NCBI RefSeq assembly: GCF_021311115.1
Contig: NZ_JAJTNP010000001.1
Location: 248,001 to 312,000, forward strand
Length of the DNA stretch: 64,000 nucleotides
From: Chryseobacterium gwangjuense
GTDB taxonomy: Bacteria > Bacteroidota > Bacteroidia > Flavobacteriales > Weeksellaceae
Reading direction: 5' to 3'
This document shows, piece by piece, positions 43,554-53,083 of this stretch. Position numbers and translations under genes: made by a program. The notes beneath the pieces are model-generated. The model was not told where the DNA came from. It did not search any database and saw only the letters and a list, made by a program, of their open reading frames with translations. Positions within the stretch are counted from its first letter, which is position 1. Every line of letters starts with the position of its first letter.

Positions 43554-43843
43554 CGTTTCTTGTTTTAATAATTAATAAATAGTGAATTTGATTTTTTATA
43601 CTCACAAAGGTAGATGGAAAATTCCCTTAATATCTTGATCTAAGATAATATTTGAAATAAAATCAAAATAAACAACATATTATTAACATTAGTGCACAAA
43701 ATTCAGAATTTTATAAAATAAATATTGAATAAAAAAAAGAAAGTAACGCTTTTGTATCCCCAAAAATATCACTGATAATCGGGATTGTTTTATTCTTCGA
43801 TTCTCTATACTATTGATTATTGCAATAAATAAAATTTCAAAAT

Positions 43844-45328
43844 TTGAAAACAACGGTATTGAGTATCCTTTTTATGTTGAATTCATTTCTAGCTTGTACT
43901 CAGGAAAAAAAAGATCATTCTTCATTAGTTCTTTCAAAAGCAAAGACAATACATTGGGTTCCGTTTTTAACAAAGCAGAAGAAGTTTATCTATGTAGATA
44001 AAGTGAACATGAAGCCGCTCTCGAATCAGATATTCAGGAACGCATCTGTTTTTACTCCTACCGGTTTTGCTATTGTTGAAAATGAAAAAGGTGAATATGC
44101 AGCAATAGATGATCATGCAAAAATAGTGTTGGATTTTTCATCCAGCAGCATCGATCTAAATATTGCAAATGGTTTTACATTCTATAAAAAAAATGTTGAA
44201 TATGAAAAAAAAATGCCTGCATGGAAGTGGGAGTGGAATATTCTGGGAAGTGGCATCAAGAAAGAACAAACCTATCATAAAATTGAAATTGGAGTATTGG
44301 AAACCCAACAGGTTTTACTTGAAAAAGATCTTCCATATTTAGAGGATAATTATTCCTTAAACTTTGTTTCTATAGATGAAAACCATATTTTTTGGAATGA
44401 GAATCTTTATGAAATTAAAAAAGGGCATTTGAAGATAATTGAACAGAATATTGCTGAAGTATTAGAAAACAAACGTTTTATCAAAGCTTCCAATACAGGT
44501 TTTTCAATGTATGAACTGGATCAGAAAAAAGCAATCCATCAAGAAATGAAAGGTACGGAAATACTTTCAATTCAATTTGGAAAGGAAATCATACAACTTC
44601 AGGAAGTCAATAAAGAACGTTATGATCCAGAAGTTCCAAAGCTTTTAACAGATAGCAAAACCAATGATGTTTACGCTTTCCCTCTATATGAAAAGGCATT
44701 TCCGAAGCAGATTACAAAAGCAACAACTTCACAGATCGAGTTCATCAAAAAAGTTTCTTTAGTGTATTCCATAACCAATTCACCTTACTTTTTGCTGGGA
44801 GTTTTTAATTACGATCATGATGTCTGGGCATATGATTGGCTTTATATCGATACCGAAGGAAATGTTACAGATTCTATTGATCCGTATAATTTTAAGGTTC
44901 TGGATCAGATCGGTGCTCTGGTTTGGCCCGACAGAAAAATGATTTTGCCTGATCAATTCATTAATAAAAACTGGAAATTCGGGAAAATAAATTCTTATGC
45001 AGGCATGAATAATGCCTATCTGATCAGAATTGAGGACGAAAAACAACTGAGAACAATGGGTTTATGGAACAGCAATACAAAAACATGGGAGATAAAACCT
45101 GAATACTATGATATTTCAGTTTTGGATACAGAAAAGCAGATTTATGCTCTTCAAAAAGAGAAAGACGGGTTGTATATCCTTTATAGCAATAAAAACAAAA
45201 AACGTATTGGTTCAAATACATACCAGTCAATTAATTCGGACGGTTTGGTGACTGTTAAACTTAATTCGAGACAAACGATTTATTACTATATTGACATTGA
45301 CTACGGAAAAGAATACAAAGAGCATTAA
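43844..45328 (+). CDS. Lipoprotein of unknown function, WG-repeat-like
   Basis: A 494-residue protein read from TTG 43844; no ATG lies upstream in frame, and the TTG start completes a signal peptide (KTTVLSILFMLNSFLAC) with lipobox FLAC. The next ATG is 43874, inside that signal. The mature part is beta-rich with weak tandem units resembling WG repeats (TGFAIVENEKGEYAAIDDHAKIVLDF, then RTMGLWNSNTKTWEIKPEYYDIS). No catalytic motif is seen. It begins a run of plus-strand genes up to the response regulator at 52293. The gene after it is a degraded copy of its N-terminal part. Confidence 0.6.
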   Translation: MKTTVLSILFMLNSFLACTQEKKDHSSLVLSKAKTIHWVPFLTKQKKFIYVDKVNMKPLSNQIFRNASVFTPTGFAIVENEKGEYAAIDDHAKIVLDFSSSSIDLNIANGFTFYKKNVEYEKKMPAWKWEWNILGSGIKKEQTYHKIEIGVLETQQVLLEKDLPYLEDNYSLNFVSIDENHIFWNENLYEIKKGHLKIIEQNIAEVLENKRFIKASNTGFSMYELDQKKAIHQEMKGTEILSIQFGKEIIQLQEVNKERYDPEVPKLLTDSKTNDVYAFPLYEKAFPKQITKATTSQIEFIKKVSLVYSITNSPYFLLGVFNYDHDVWAYDWLYIDTEGNVTDSIDPYNFKVLDQIGALVWPDRKMILPDQFINKNWKFGKINSYAGMNNAYLIRIEDEKQLRTMGLWNSNTKTWEIKPEYYDISVLDTEKQIYALQKEKDGLYILYSNKNKKRIGSNTYQSINSDGLVTVKLNSRQTIYYYIDIDYGKEYKEH

Positions 45329-45353
45329 ATACTATACTGAAAACATTAAAAAT

Positions 45354-45660
45354 ATGATTGTTAGAAAGCTATTATTTGATTATAAGTGCATTATCTTTTG
45401 CTCAAATGAGAACAGCAGTCTATTTTTCTTCAGATAAAAAAACATTCTCGAAATCAAAAATTACCGGTTGGATTCCATTTCAGGAAGAAGATCAATATTG
45501 TGAAGAAAAAGATGCCAATTTCAAATTATTACCCAAATCCATAAGACTGAAAGCTGAAAAACTATTGGAAGACGCCCAACAAGGATTCAAGCGGAGCTGT
45601 TAAAAACCACCGTTATCAGGGATATATTCTTCCAACCTCTTTGATTATCTTTAATTTTTA
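45354..45660 (+). pseudogene. Degraded paralogue of the preceding lipoprotein gene
   Basis: ATG 45354 opens MIVRKLL, then the coding signal shifts to another frame reading LIISALSFAQMRTAVYFSS..., a signal peptide and mature start, so a frameshift near 45370 is likely. The segment SKSKITGWIPF followed by KDANFKLLPKSI mirrors SKAKTIHWVPF and DKVNMKPLSNQI of the upstream protein. The frame stops at 45603; a third frame continues as SSGAVKNHRYQGYILPTS to 45660, suggesting a second shift. It is far shorter than its parent. It might instead be a small TTG-started protein (45358-45603, 81 residues). Confidence 0.5.
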
Positions 45661-45688
45661 AAAATAAAGCAACCAAACACAAGAGTAA

Positions 45689-46906
45689 ATGGATAATAAA
45701 GAAATCTGGATAGAAGGAGACATCCTTTTTTACAAAGATCACGGGAATATCGAAACTACAAATATTCACGCTCTAAAATACGCGTATGTACAGATTTTAG
45801 GTGATGCCCCATTTTTGTTTGTTTTTACCGATCAGCAGCATTATATCTCTACTGAGCTCAATGGTTTTGATAAAGTATATCACGAGCTTTCGGATCGTTT
45901 CCGTTTTGATGACGAAACCTTTTTTGCAGTATGTAAAGCAAGAAAAGAGGATGAAAAAGTAAAAATTTGGGCAAAGAAAGAACCTCAAAATTTTCAGATC
46001 CTAGACGAATATGTGGATGACGGTGATTTTGGCTACGAAGTATATACAAAACCCAAACAAATGATATCCTGGGATACGACTTACGAACAATTGGAAGCAT
46101 CGGGTTTTGTAGAAGCTTATTTTGCCCATTATGGTACTAAATATCTAAGATTCAAATATCCGGTGAGAATAGAAGGTATTTTGATTGATCAATTGGAATT
46201 ATATGCAGACCACATCAATACAGATCGTCCTGTACAAGAGTTTTTTGTTGATCTTTATGATGAAACCAATACAGATGAAAGTTATAAAAAACTACGCGAG
46301 CTTTGGATTGATGACGATGCTGATATTGACCAATACGGCTATGAAAGGGACGACCAATGTTATCTTCGGTTTGTCTTTGCAGAAGGCATAGATGCTTCTA
46401 TTTGCTATACCTATGATGAAGAATATGGGTATGATGATGGCAGTACATCGCTTCATTTCTATAACAAACGAGAATACGAGTATTTTTTAGAAAATAGGGA
46501 ATATGAAGAAGTGATGGAGGTTTCCGAATTAATAACATTTCAAAATACATTAGATCTGAACATCAAGTATATTGACAATGATGGAGTTAAAAATATTCCG
46601 CCAAAAGTTAAAGAATTACTGAAAGAGAAAAGCGGTATCTGGCTTGATAATGTGAATCATAAAATAGGATTTGCAGGAACAGATACGGCGTTGATTATAG
46701 ACCTTGCAAAAATTAAATATTTTACGCTTCAGAATATTCTTCCCGCAAAAGGACCGGGATATTCAGATTTTACAGTTCATCTTAAAACAGAAGAAGATCT
46801 GACTGTTTTTATGGAAGACACTTATTTCTTCGATCAATTTGCTGAACAACTGCAACAAATGACAAAAAAGTCGGTGAAAATCCCTGAAGCATATCACAAC
46901 TGTTAA
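45689..46906 (+). CDS. Acidic protein of unknown function
   Basis: A 405-residue soluble protein, strongly acidic, without signal peptide or membrane segment. It is rich in Asp, Glu and Tyr (DDDADIDQYGYERDDQ, TYDEEYGYDDGST), with no recognisable motif. It may be two beta-rich domains (about 1-240 and 270-400). The start MDNKEIWIEGDILFYKDHGN is the first ATG after the degraded gene. It lies between the lipoprotein and the WG/Sel1 gene, 33 bases before the latter, so the three probably form one transcription unit. I do not recognise the family. Confidence 0.6.
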   Translation: MDNKEIWIEGDILFYKDHGNIETTNIHALKYAYVQILGDAPFLFVFTDQQHYISTELNGFDKVYHELSDRFRFDDETFFAVCKARKEDEKVKIWAKKEPQNFQILDEYVDDGDFGYEVYTKPKQMISWDTTYEQLEASGFVEAYFAHYGTKYLRFKYPVRIEGILIDQLELYADHINTDRPVQEFFVDLYDETNTDESYKKLRELWIDDDADIDQYGYERDDQCYLRFVFAEGIDASICYTYDEEYGYDDGSTSLHFYNKREYEYFLENREYEEVMEVSELITFQNTLDLNIKYIDNDGVKNIPPKVKELLKEKSGIWLDNVNHKIGFAGTDTALIIDLAKIKYFTLQNILPAKGPGYSDFTVHLKTEEDLTVFMEDTYFFDQFAEQLQQMTKKSVKIPEAYHNC

Positions 46907-46939
46907 AACCACATATCATATTATATTTCCAAATTATAA

Positions 46940-49405
46940 ATGGCACACCGGATTTATTTATACAATTACGATCAGAAAACAAATCAGTCGTTTGAAACTC
47001 ATTTAGGAGAGTGGAACTACGAAATTCCTTTGTTGTTGTATCCTCTCATTGCAGAAGATAGTAAAGTAGAAGGTGTTGAGTTTCTCTCAAACAAAGAACA
47101 AGGAATTGTTCATCTGCGTTATTTCTTCAATTTGCTGGCAGATACTTATCAGTTGCATTACAAAAAAGCATACTATGAACCCGTTAACAAAATGTTTGAA
47201 TTTCTGGAAGGATTGCCTTATGATTCTTTCGTATTGAATGCCACAGATGTTTTCAATATGAACGAAGAAAAGCATAGAGTACAGGCAAAAGAATGGTTGG
47301 TAGAGATTCAGCAGAAAAGTAAACTGTATAAAAAATCGGTAGAAACTCAGAATCTTTCCTTATTAGATTCCTTAGTTTCGTACACTGGTTATTCTTCATT
47401 TCTTGAAATTTTAGAAACCGACTGGATTAATTATGGGCTCGGTTATTTTGAGGAACTTGCTTATAAGAAAGTAGCTTCTTCTCTATTTGAAGAAAATGGG
47501 AAATTTGGTTTAAAGGATGCAAAAGGTAAAGTCTTGGCTCCCGCTATTTATGATGAAATCTTTGAAGCGGACTATCATTACGGTATATCGATAATTCAAA
47601 AAGACGGGTTATTCGGTTACCTGCAAAGTGACGGAAAAGAATGCGTTCCTCCGATTTATGAAGATGCTTTTGATGTGTTCGATTTTGCATTAGAACCTTT
47701 GGGTGAAGTAAAAGTAAACGGAAAATCAGGGATTTTAAAAATGTATTCAAACACTTGGATGGTTCCCGCAGATTATGACGCCATCGAAAGAGTGACTTAC
47801 GGATTTTTAGGCATAGAAAAAGACGGGGAATTTGGAGTTTATAATGATAAAAACGGAATCATTCTTCCCGTTGAAAGCGAAACTCCGTATGAATATGATT
47901 ATTTTCCGGAACTGTTTTTCACCAAACAAAAAGGAACCAGCAAACGTAGATATTATACAAAAGAAGGAGATTATCTGGGTGATTTTGTAGAAGACAGCAT
48001 CTTAAAGTCCAGTGCATGTTTTTGGATTAAACCTAATAAATTTGACAAAAAAGGGAAGTTAATAGATGAGAAAGGTAATCTGATCATAGATGAAGTAGAT
48101 CAATTGATGTTATTAGATAATTTTGAAGCTTTGGCGATTCATAAAGATAAAAACTGGAAGATCTATCACACCTTACAACATCAGTTTCTGTTAGAAAATG
48201 AACAAATTATTAAAGTAAAAGGACAATCAAATATTGAATATAAAAACAATGTTTTTATCCTGGAAACCCCAAAAGGATTAGGGCTTTTTGATGCAGATCA
48301 TCACATCTGGCTAATTGCTCCACAATCTGAAATTAAACAGATTCGTTATTTGGATAATGGCTTTTTATCGGTTCAAAAAAAACAAAGCTATCAATTGTTT
48401 GATTTTAAAACGGGCTTATCAGACGAATCCTACGACTATATTTCTAATCCTTTGAATTATAGAACAGAAGAAGGTTTATTGTTTCTGTATATTGGTGATA
48501 ACATGTTTAGAATGAATAAGGATCGCATTCGTCTGGTAGAAGTTTCTGAGTATGGATCAATTTATCTGGATCGGTATTCATTTCGGGGAAAAGATTTAGA
48601 CTATTTTACTTCCTTTTATAATCGTTGGAAAGATAGAGCAGGAAGCAATTCAGAACGACTCATGGATGTCGAAATCATTAAAAAGATGGCTTTTGACGCG
48701 AAAAAAAATCAAAATTATGAAGAGGCATTGCACTTGTTCGAGCTATCTGCTCAAAAAAATGATCCGGATAGTTGGGTAGAGATAGGTATATTGCTCACCG
48801 ATCCTGAAATTGAAGCGTTGTTTGATCCACAAAAAGGGATTTCGTATTACGAAAAAGCTGCACAAGAAAACCATCCTGTAGCCTGGAACAATATGGGTAC
48901 TTTGTATCACAATGGTATAGGCTATTCTTTTGATATTAAAAAAGCGATTCGGGCATATGAAAAAGGAGCTGAGCTGGGTGACGGAATGGCACTTGCCAAT
49001 TTAGGTGATTTGTATTATTTTGGAGAACATGTACTACAGGATTACAATAAAGCACTGAATTTTTATCAAAAGGCAGAAAAAAAATACTACTATAATTACG
49101 ATAAAATCTCAGAAATCTATTATCAGTTACGTGATTATAAAAACCTTTTAAATTACTTAAAAAAAGACTATGACCAGTCTTTCTCCTGCATTTATTATGG
49201 TATTATCTATGAACATGGCATGGGCGTAAAAACAAATGTAAAGAAAGCCATTAAGTATTACGAACAAGCGAATGTTTACAGCGCCTACGAATACGCCACC
49301 CAACGATTGGTATATTATTATGGTGAAGATCCAGAATTTAAAAATGATAAAAAATTCCAGAGATGGAAATCTTTCGCTGAACAGAATGGCTTCGAAATCG
49401 ATTAG
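46940..49405 (+). CDS. WG-repeat and Sel1-repeat protein
   Basis: An 821-residue protein without signal peptide. About 1-180 is a distinct N-terminal domain (MAHRIYLYNYDQKTNQSFE). From about 187 tandem WG-type units occur (GKFGLKDAKGKVLAPAIYDEI, LFGYLQSDGKECVPPIYEDA, EFGVYNDKNGIILPVES). From about 585 to 800 are Sel1/TPR-like repeats (WNNMGTLYHNGIGYSFDIKKAIRAYEKGAE, ALANLGDLYYFGEHVLQDYNKALNFYQKAE, YYGIIYEHGMGVKTNVKKAIKYYEQA). Both repeat types bind proteins or peptides; no enzyme domain is visible. It precedes a two-component system by 48 bases. Its role is unknown. Confidence 0.75.
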   Translation: MAHRIYLYNYDQKTNQSFETHLGEWNYEIPLLLYPLIAEDSKVEGVEFLSNKEQGIVHLRYFFNLLADTYQLHYKKAYYEPVNKMFEFLEGLPYDSFVLNATDVFNMNEEKHRVQAKEWLVEIQQKSKLYKKSVETQNLSLLDSLVSYTGYSSFLEILETDWINYGLGYFEELAYKKVASSLFEENGKFGLKDAKGKVLAPAIYDEIFEADYHYGISIIQKDGLFGYLQSDGKECVPPIYEDAFDVFDFALEPLGEVKVNGKSGILKMYSNTWMVPADYDAIERVTYGFLGIEKDGEFGVYNDKNGIILPVESETPYEYDYFPELFFTKQKGTSKRRYYTKEGDYLGDFVEDSILKSSACFWIKPNKFDKKGKLIDEKGNLIIDEVDQLMLLDNFEALAIHKDKNWKIYHTLQHQFLLENEQIIKVKGQSNIEYKNNVFILETPKGLGLFDADHHIWLIAPQSEIKQIRYLDNGFLSVQKKQSYQLFDFKTGLSDESYDYISNPLNYRTEEGLLFLYIGDNMFRMNKDRIRLVEVSEYGSIYLDRYSFRGKDLDYFTSFYNRWKDRAGSNSERLMDVEIIKKMAFDAKKNQNYEEALHLFELSAQKNDPDSWVEIGILLTDPEIEALFDPQKGISYYEKAAQENHPVAWNNMGTLYHNGIGYSFDIKKAIRAYEKGAELGDGMALANLGDLYYFGEHVLQDYNKALNFYQKAEKKYYYNYDKISEIYYQLRDYKNLLNYLKKDYDQSFSCIYYGIIYEHGMGVKTNVKKAIKYYEQANVYSAYEYATQRLVYYYGEDPEFKNDKKFQRWKSFAEQNGFEID

Positions 49406-49453
49406 CAGGTATTTGCCTATATTTACGTTTTGTAATGTAATGAACAGGAATTG

Positions 49454-51667
49454 ATGTACAGGTTATTATTAATATTTACTTTATGTATTTGTCCGTTTTT
49501 TGCTCGGGCACAAGATGTTTTAAGCAGATTAGAAAAGGAATATAACAATACTTCAGACAAAACTACAGAGCGGTTAAATCTTGCTCCAAAATATGCTACT
49601 GCCTTATTTTTTCACAATTTAAAATCTAAATCTTATCAGATTTTAGAAACCAATATTGCCTCTGCACGAAAACAGACCGATGGGAAGTATGCCGTCATTC
49701 TGTATGCCGTACAAGCCATGAATTATCGACTTGATAATAAAGAAACTGAGGCTTTAAAAAGTCTGGAAACGGCAAAGATGTATAGTTTAAAAACGAATAG
49801 TAATGAAGCTAAAGGCTATTTTCACTATGCAAAAGGATGGATTTTAATACGCAATAATAAAACGACGGAAGCTGTTACTGCTTACCTGAAAGCTATTGAA
49901 TATTATGAAAATTCACCGACAACTTCTACGCTGTATGGAAGATTTGGGAATGCAGCAAAAGAGTTGTCCACTATTTATTCTAACCTTAATGAATACCATC
50001 TGGAAGAAAAATACAGCAAACAGTTTTTGTTGTTGGCATCCAAACAGAATGATCCTAATCTTATTTTTGATGCCTACATGCGAATGGGCTACGTCCATGA
50101 ACAAAAATATGATCAAAATCCATCGAATATAGAGTTTAGGAATAAAACAGAGCAGTATTATTTGCAGGCTATTACCACCTTCAATAAAAATAAGAAGATG
50201 ATGCTCAACAGGAGCAGTCTTTCCTATGCTGCCATCAATTTAGCTAATTTGTATACTGGTTTTGATAGAAATAAGGCTATGCAATATGCCCGGTTAGCCA
50301 ATACTGTGAGTCTGGAAACCGGTGATGCCATTCATATCGCTTCTTCATTTGGGATTTTGGCAGAGTTGGCCATACAGGATGAAAATTATGATTTAGCCAA
50401 GTCTTATTTTCTAAAAGCTTCTATGGAAATTGGAAAAAGTCCGGTCAGAGATCATAATATAGAATTATCCATTCTTGAATCGCTATCCGATATTAGTGAG
50501 CAGCAAGGCAATTATAAAGAAGCGCTCACTTATTATAAAAGTTATGTAGATAAATACAAAAGTGTTTATGATCAGGAAAAACTGAATATTACCAAAAGAT
50601 TAGAATCGCAGTTTGATAAAGAACGACAGGAACAAAAGTATGTAAAACTGCAGCTGGAAAGTGATAAAAAAGCACAGCAGATTAAGCTGATCAATATTCT
50701 TCGGGCACAACGTGAACAAGTGTACAACAATTTAAAACTGGTAGAAGAAAATCAGCGGGAACGACTTAAATTTTCAGAACTCGAATCCGAAAAAAGAGCA
50801 CAGCAACTTCGTTTATCAAAGTTAGAAACAGAGCAGAAAAATAATGATATCAATACCTTTAAAAAGCTTTTAGCTTACAAGGAAAAGATTAATACCTACT
50901 ACATTATTTTTATTGTAATCTCTATCGTTTTGATCTCCTTATTGCTTTATGCTTATAAACAACGTGTAAGATCGATGAAACAAAGAGACGAACTGCATAA
51001 TTTAGCCATAGAAAAAGAAAAACAAAATTCAAAAATATCTACACTTACCGCATTGCTTGAAGGACAGGAGCAGGAGCGTGGTCGTTTAGCCCGCGATCTT
51101 CATGACGGATTGGGTGGCTTGCTTTCAGGAACTAAACTTCAGCTATCTTCACTAGAATCTCATCAATCCGAAAATATAAAAGAGGGAATTTCAAAGTCGA
51201 TTAACCAGATTGATGGTGCTGTAGAGGAATTAAGACGTGTAGCGCATAATTTAATGCCTGATTTATTAATTAAATATGGTTTCGAAGCTGCTATTAAAGA
51301 ATTTGCTTCCCGTATGTCTAATGCTTCATTAGATATTCATACTGAATTTATCAATTACAGCAATTCCATAGCAGAAGAAAAGCAATTGATCATGTACAGA
51401 ATCATTCAGGAATTAGTCAACAATGCTATAAAACATGCTCAAACTTCCGAAATTATTATTCAGATAAGTGAAGAAGAAAATGTAGTAAATCTCACCGTAG
51501 AAGACAACGGCAAAGGTTTTGATACAACCAGCGTAGATGTAAGAAAAACAGCAGGTTTTCATAATATAGAATCAAGAGTTCAGTTTTTAAAAGGAACGAT
51601 GAATATCAGATCCGAACTGAATATCGGTACCAGTGTAGAACTTCAAATTCCTATTCATTTATCATGA
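49454..51667 (+). CDS. TPR-containing sensor histidine kinase, NarX/HisKA_3 type
   Basis: A 737-residue membrane sensor kinase; ATG 49454 follows an in-frame TTG at 49451. Signal peptide YRLLLIFTLCICPFFARA, a periplasmic TPR-like region (about 20-390), a long coiled coil (about 390-470), one membrane helix (about 478-500), then the HisKA_3 domain with phospho-acceptor His550 in RGRLARDLHDGLGGLLSG and an HATPase domain (IIQELVNNAIKHAQ, VEDNGKGFD). It overlaps its response regulator by 4 bases. The TPR sensor suggests a protein or peptide ligand; the signal is unknown. Confidence 0.9.
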   Translation: MYRLLLIFTLCICPFFARAQDVLSRLEKEYNNTSDKTTERLNLAPKYATALFFHNLKSKSYQILETNIASARKQTDGKYAVILYAVQAMNYRLDNKETEALKSLETAKMYSLKTNSNEAKGYFHYAKGWILIRNNKTTEAVTAYLKAIEYYENSPTTSTLYGRFGNAAKELSTIYSNLNEYHLEEKYSKQFLLLASKQNDPNLIFDAYMRMGYVHEQKYDQNPSNIEFRNKTEQYYLQAITTFNKNKKMMLNRSSLSYAAINLANLYTGFDRNKAMQYARLANTVSLETGDAIHIASSFGILAELAIQDENYDLAKSYFLKASMEIGKSPVRDHNIELSILESLSDISEQQGNYKEALTYYKSYVDKYKSVYDQEKLNITKRLESQFDKERQEQKYVKLQLESDKKAQQIKLINILRAQREQVYNNLKLVEENQRERLKFSELESEKRAQQLRLSKLETEQKNNDINTFKKLLAYKEKINTYYIIFIVISIVLISLLLYAYKQRVRSMKQRDELHNLAIEKEKQNSKISTLTALLEGQEQERGRLARDLHDGLGGLLSGTKLQLSSLESHQSENIKEGISKSINQIDGAVEELRRVAHNLMPDLLIKYGFEAAIKEFASRMSNASLDIHTEFINYSNSIAEEKQLIMYRIIQELVNNAIKHAQTSEIIIQISEEENVVNLTVEDNGKGFDTTSVDVRKTAGFHNIESRVQFLKGTMNIRSELNIGTSVELQIPIHLS

Positions 51668-52293
51668 TAAAAGTAGCCATCACAGACGATCATCCTCTTT
51701 TACTGGAAGGATTGAAAAATATTTTAGGAAATACCAACACCATTGATGTAGTAGATTGCTTCAAAAGTGTTTCGGAAATGAATACAGGTCTGGAAAAACA
51801 AGCTGTCGATATTTTGTTGCTGGACATTAATCTGGCAGATACCAACAGCATCGAACTGATAAAACCTTTAAAGAAAAAGTACGAAGATCTTCAGATTATT
51901 ATGCTTAGTGTTCACAACGAACTGCCAGTAATTAACAGCACTTTGGCTGAAGGCGCTTTAGGATACATTCAAAAAAATGCCTCTGTTTCTGAAATCCTGG
52001 AAGGTATTACTACCGTATATTCCGGTAAAAGATTTTTATGCTCACAAACCCAATGTGTTTTAGAGAAAAAATCGACGGATGGATTACATCAGGTTCCCAA
52101 ATTAACACGAAGAGAAAAGGAGATCTTAGCCGAAGCAGCGAAAGGACTTACAACCAACCAAATGGCAGAAAAGCTTTTTATTAGTCCTCATACCGTAGAA
52201 AGTCACCGGAAAAATCTTATTGAAAAATTTCAGACTTCCAATCTGAGTTCAGCCATTAAATTAGCCATAGAATACGGTTTGATTATCGAATAA
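51664..52293 (+). CDS. NarL/LuxR-family response regulator
   Basis: A 209-residue cytosolic regulator, partner of the kinase just upstream (ATGA overlap). Receiver domain about 1-120 with acidic pocket in ITDDHPLLLEGL, phospho-acceptor Asp54 in VDILLLDINLAD, and conserved Lys in GYIQKNAS. The C-terminal LuxR helix-turn-helix (about 145-205) reads LTRREKEILAEAAKGLTTNQMAEKLFISPHTVESHR. Targets are not known; the flanking lipoprotein and WG/Sel1 genes are the obvious candidates. A terminator follows. Confidence 0.93.
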   Translation: MIKVAITDDHPLLLEGLKNILGNTNTIDVVDCFKSVSEMNTGLEKQAVDILLLDINLADTNSIELIKPLKKKYEDLQIIMLSVHNELPVINSTLAEGALGYIQKNASVSEILEGITTVYSGKRFLCSQTQCVLEKKSTDGLHQVPKLTRREKEILAEAAKGLTTNQMAEKLFISPHTVESHRKNLIEKFQTSNLSSAIKLAIEYGLIIE

Positions 52294-52309
52294 AATATTA
52301 TCCAGCAAA

Positions 52310-52345
52310 AAGGCCTGCTTTCATAGTGTAAGCAGACCTTTTTTA
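52310..52345. terminator. Terminator after the two-component system
   Basis: AAGGCCTGCTT pairs with AAGCAGACCTT (one mismatch) around an 8-base loop and is followed by a T run. It lies between convergent genes. Confidence 0.7.
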
Positions 52346-52370
52346 TATAATTAAATAATTAGGTGTTTAA

Positions 52371-52937
52371 TTAATCTTTGAATTTCAGGGTAGCATTGAA
52401 CAGGTTTTTCTTTCCTATTAAATCATATTCGTCATTATATACAGGTTCATACATCAATACATAAACGCTTCCAATAAAGTCTTTTAAATTGATCGGCTGA
52501 GCGACCATAACATCATAAAACCTTGTAATCGTACGTGTTGCCGTCCATTGTTTTAAGTTTCCTTTAGGTGTTTTATCAAATCTATGATCTTTAGCGTCTG
52601 TATAATACCAATAGGATGGCGCCTGATCCATCAGATACATTTCTTTGTCCTTGTTATACAATTCTTCCGCCATACCTGTATTCTGAAACCATGGAACTTC
52701 AGGATTATAAAGACCGACAGCTGATGCATAGATATTCTCATCTACAGTTGCCCCTATTAAAAAACCTTCAAGATTGGTAGAGGTAATTTCGTATTGAAAA
52801 GGCGATTTTTTCAGTTCATAAACATCATTTACAGGCTCAATTACTTTTCCGTCCTGCTTAATAACTACTTTTAGAGATTGTGCGAAAGTCAGAAGACTGA
52901 ATAAACAAAAAAGGATGGTTAAACTTATTTTTTTCAT
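52371..52937 (-). CDS. Secreted protein of unknown function
   Basis: A 188-residue protein with a clear signal peptide (MKKISLTILFCLFSLLTFA then QS). The mature part is predicted beta-rich: VYELKKSPFQYEITSTNLEGFLIGATVD, a tyrosine/tryptophan-rich middle (QAPSYWYYTDAKDHRF), and a C-terminal VYVLMYEPVYNDEYDLIGKKNLFNATLKFKD. No conserved enzymatic motif is seen and I do not recognise a family. It is convergent with the response regulator gene and separated by a terminator. Confidence 0.65.
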   Translation of the reverse strand: MKKISLTILFCLFSLLTFAQSLKVVIKQDGKVIEPVNDVYELKKSPFQYEITSTNLEGFLIGATVDENIYASAVGLYNPEVPWFQNTGMAEELYNKDKEMYLMDQAPSYWYYTDAKDHRFDKTPKGNLKQWTATRTITRFYDVMVAQPINLKDFIGSVYVLMYEPVYNDEYDLIGKKNLFNATLKFKD

Positions 52938-53083
52938 TATATATCTTTAAAATAACTGCAGCAAAGATATTGGACTTTATCTCTATAAACACTGGCTGAT
53001 TTCAGGGGTTTTTATGTTTAAAGCTGGAAGTTTTTCAAACCTCAATAATTTCCTTCTTTAAACCTACATCTCCCAAATCCAGG

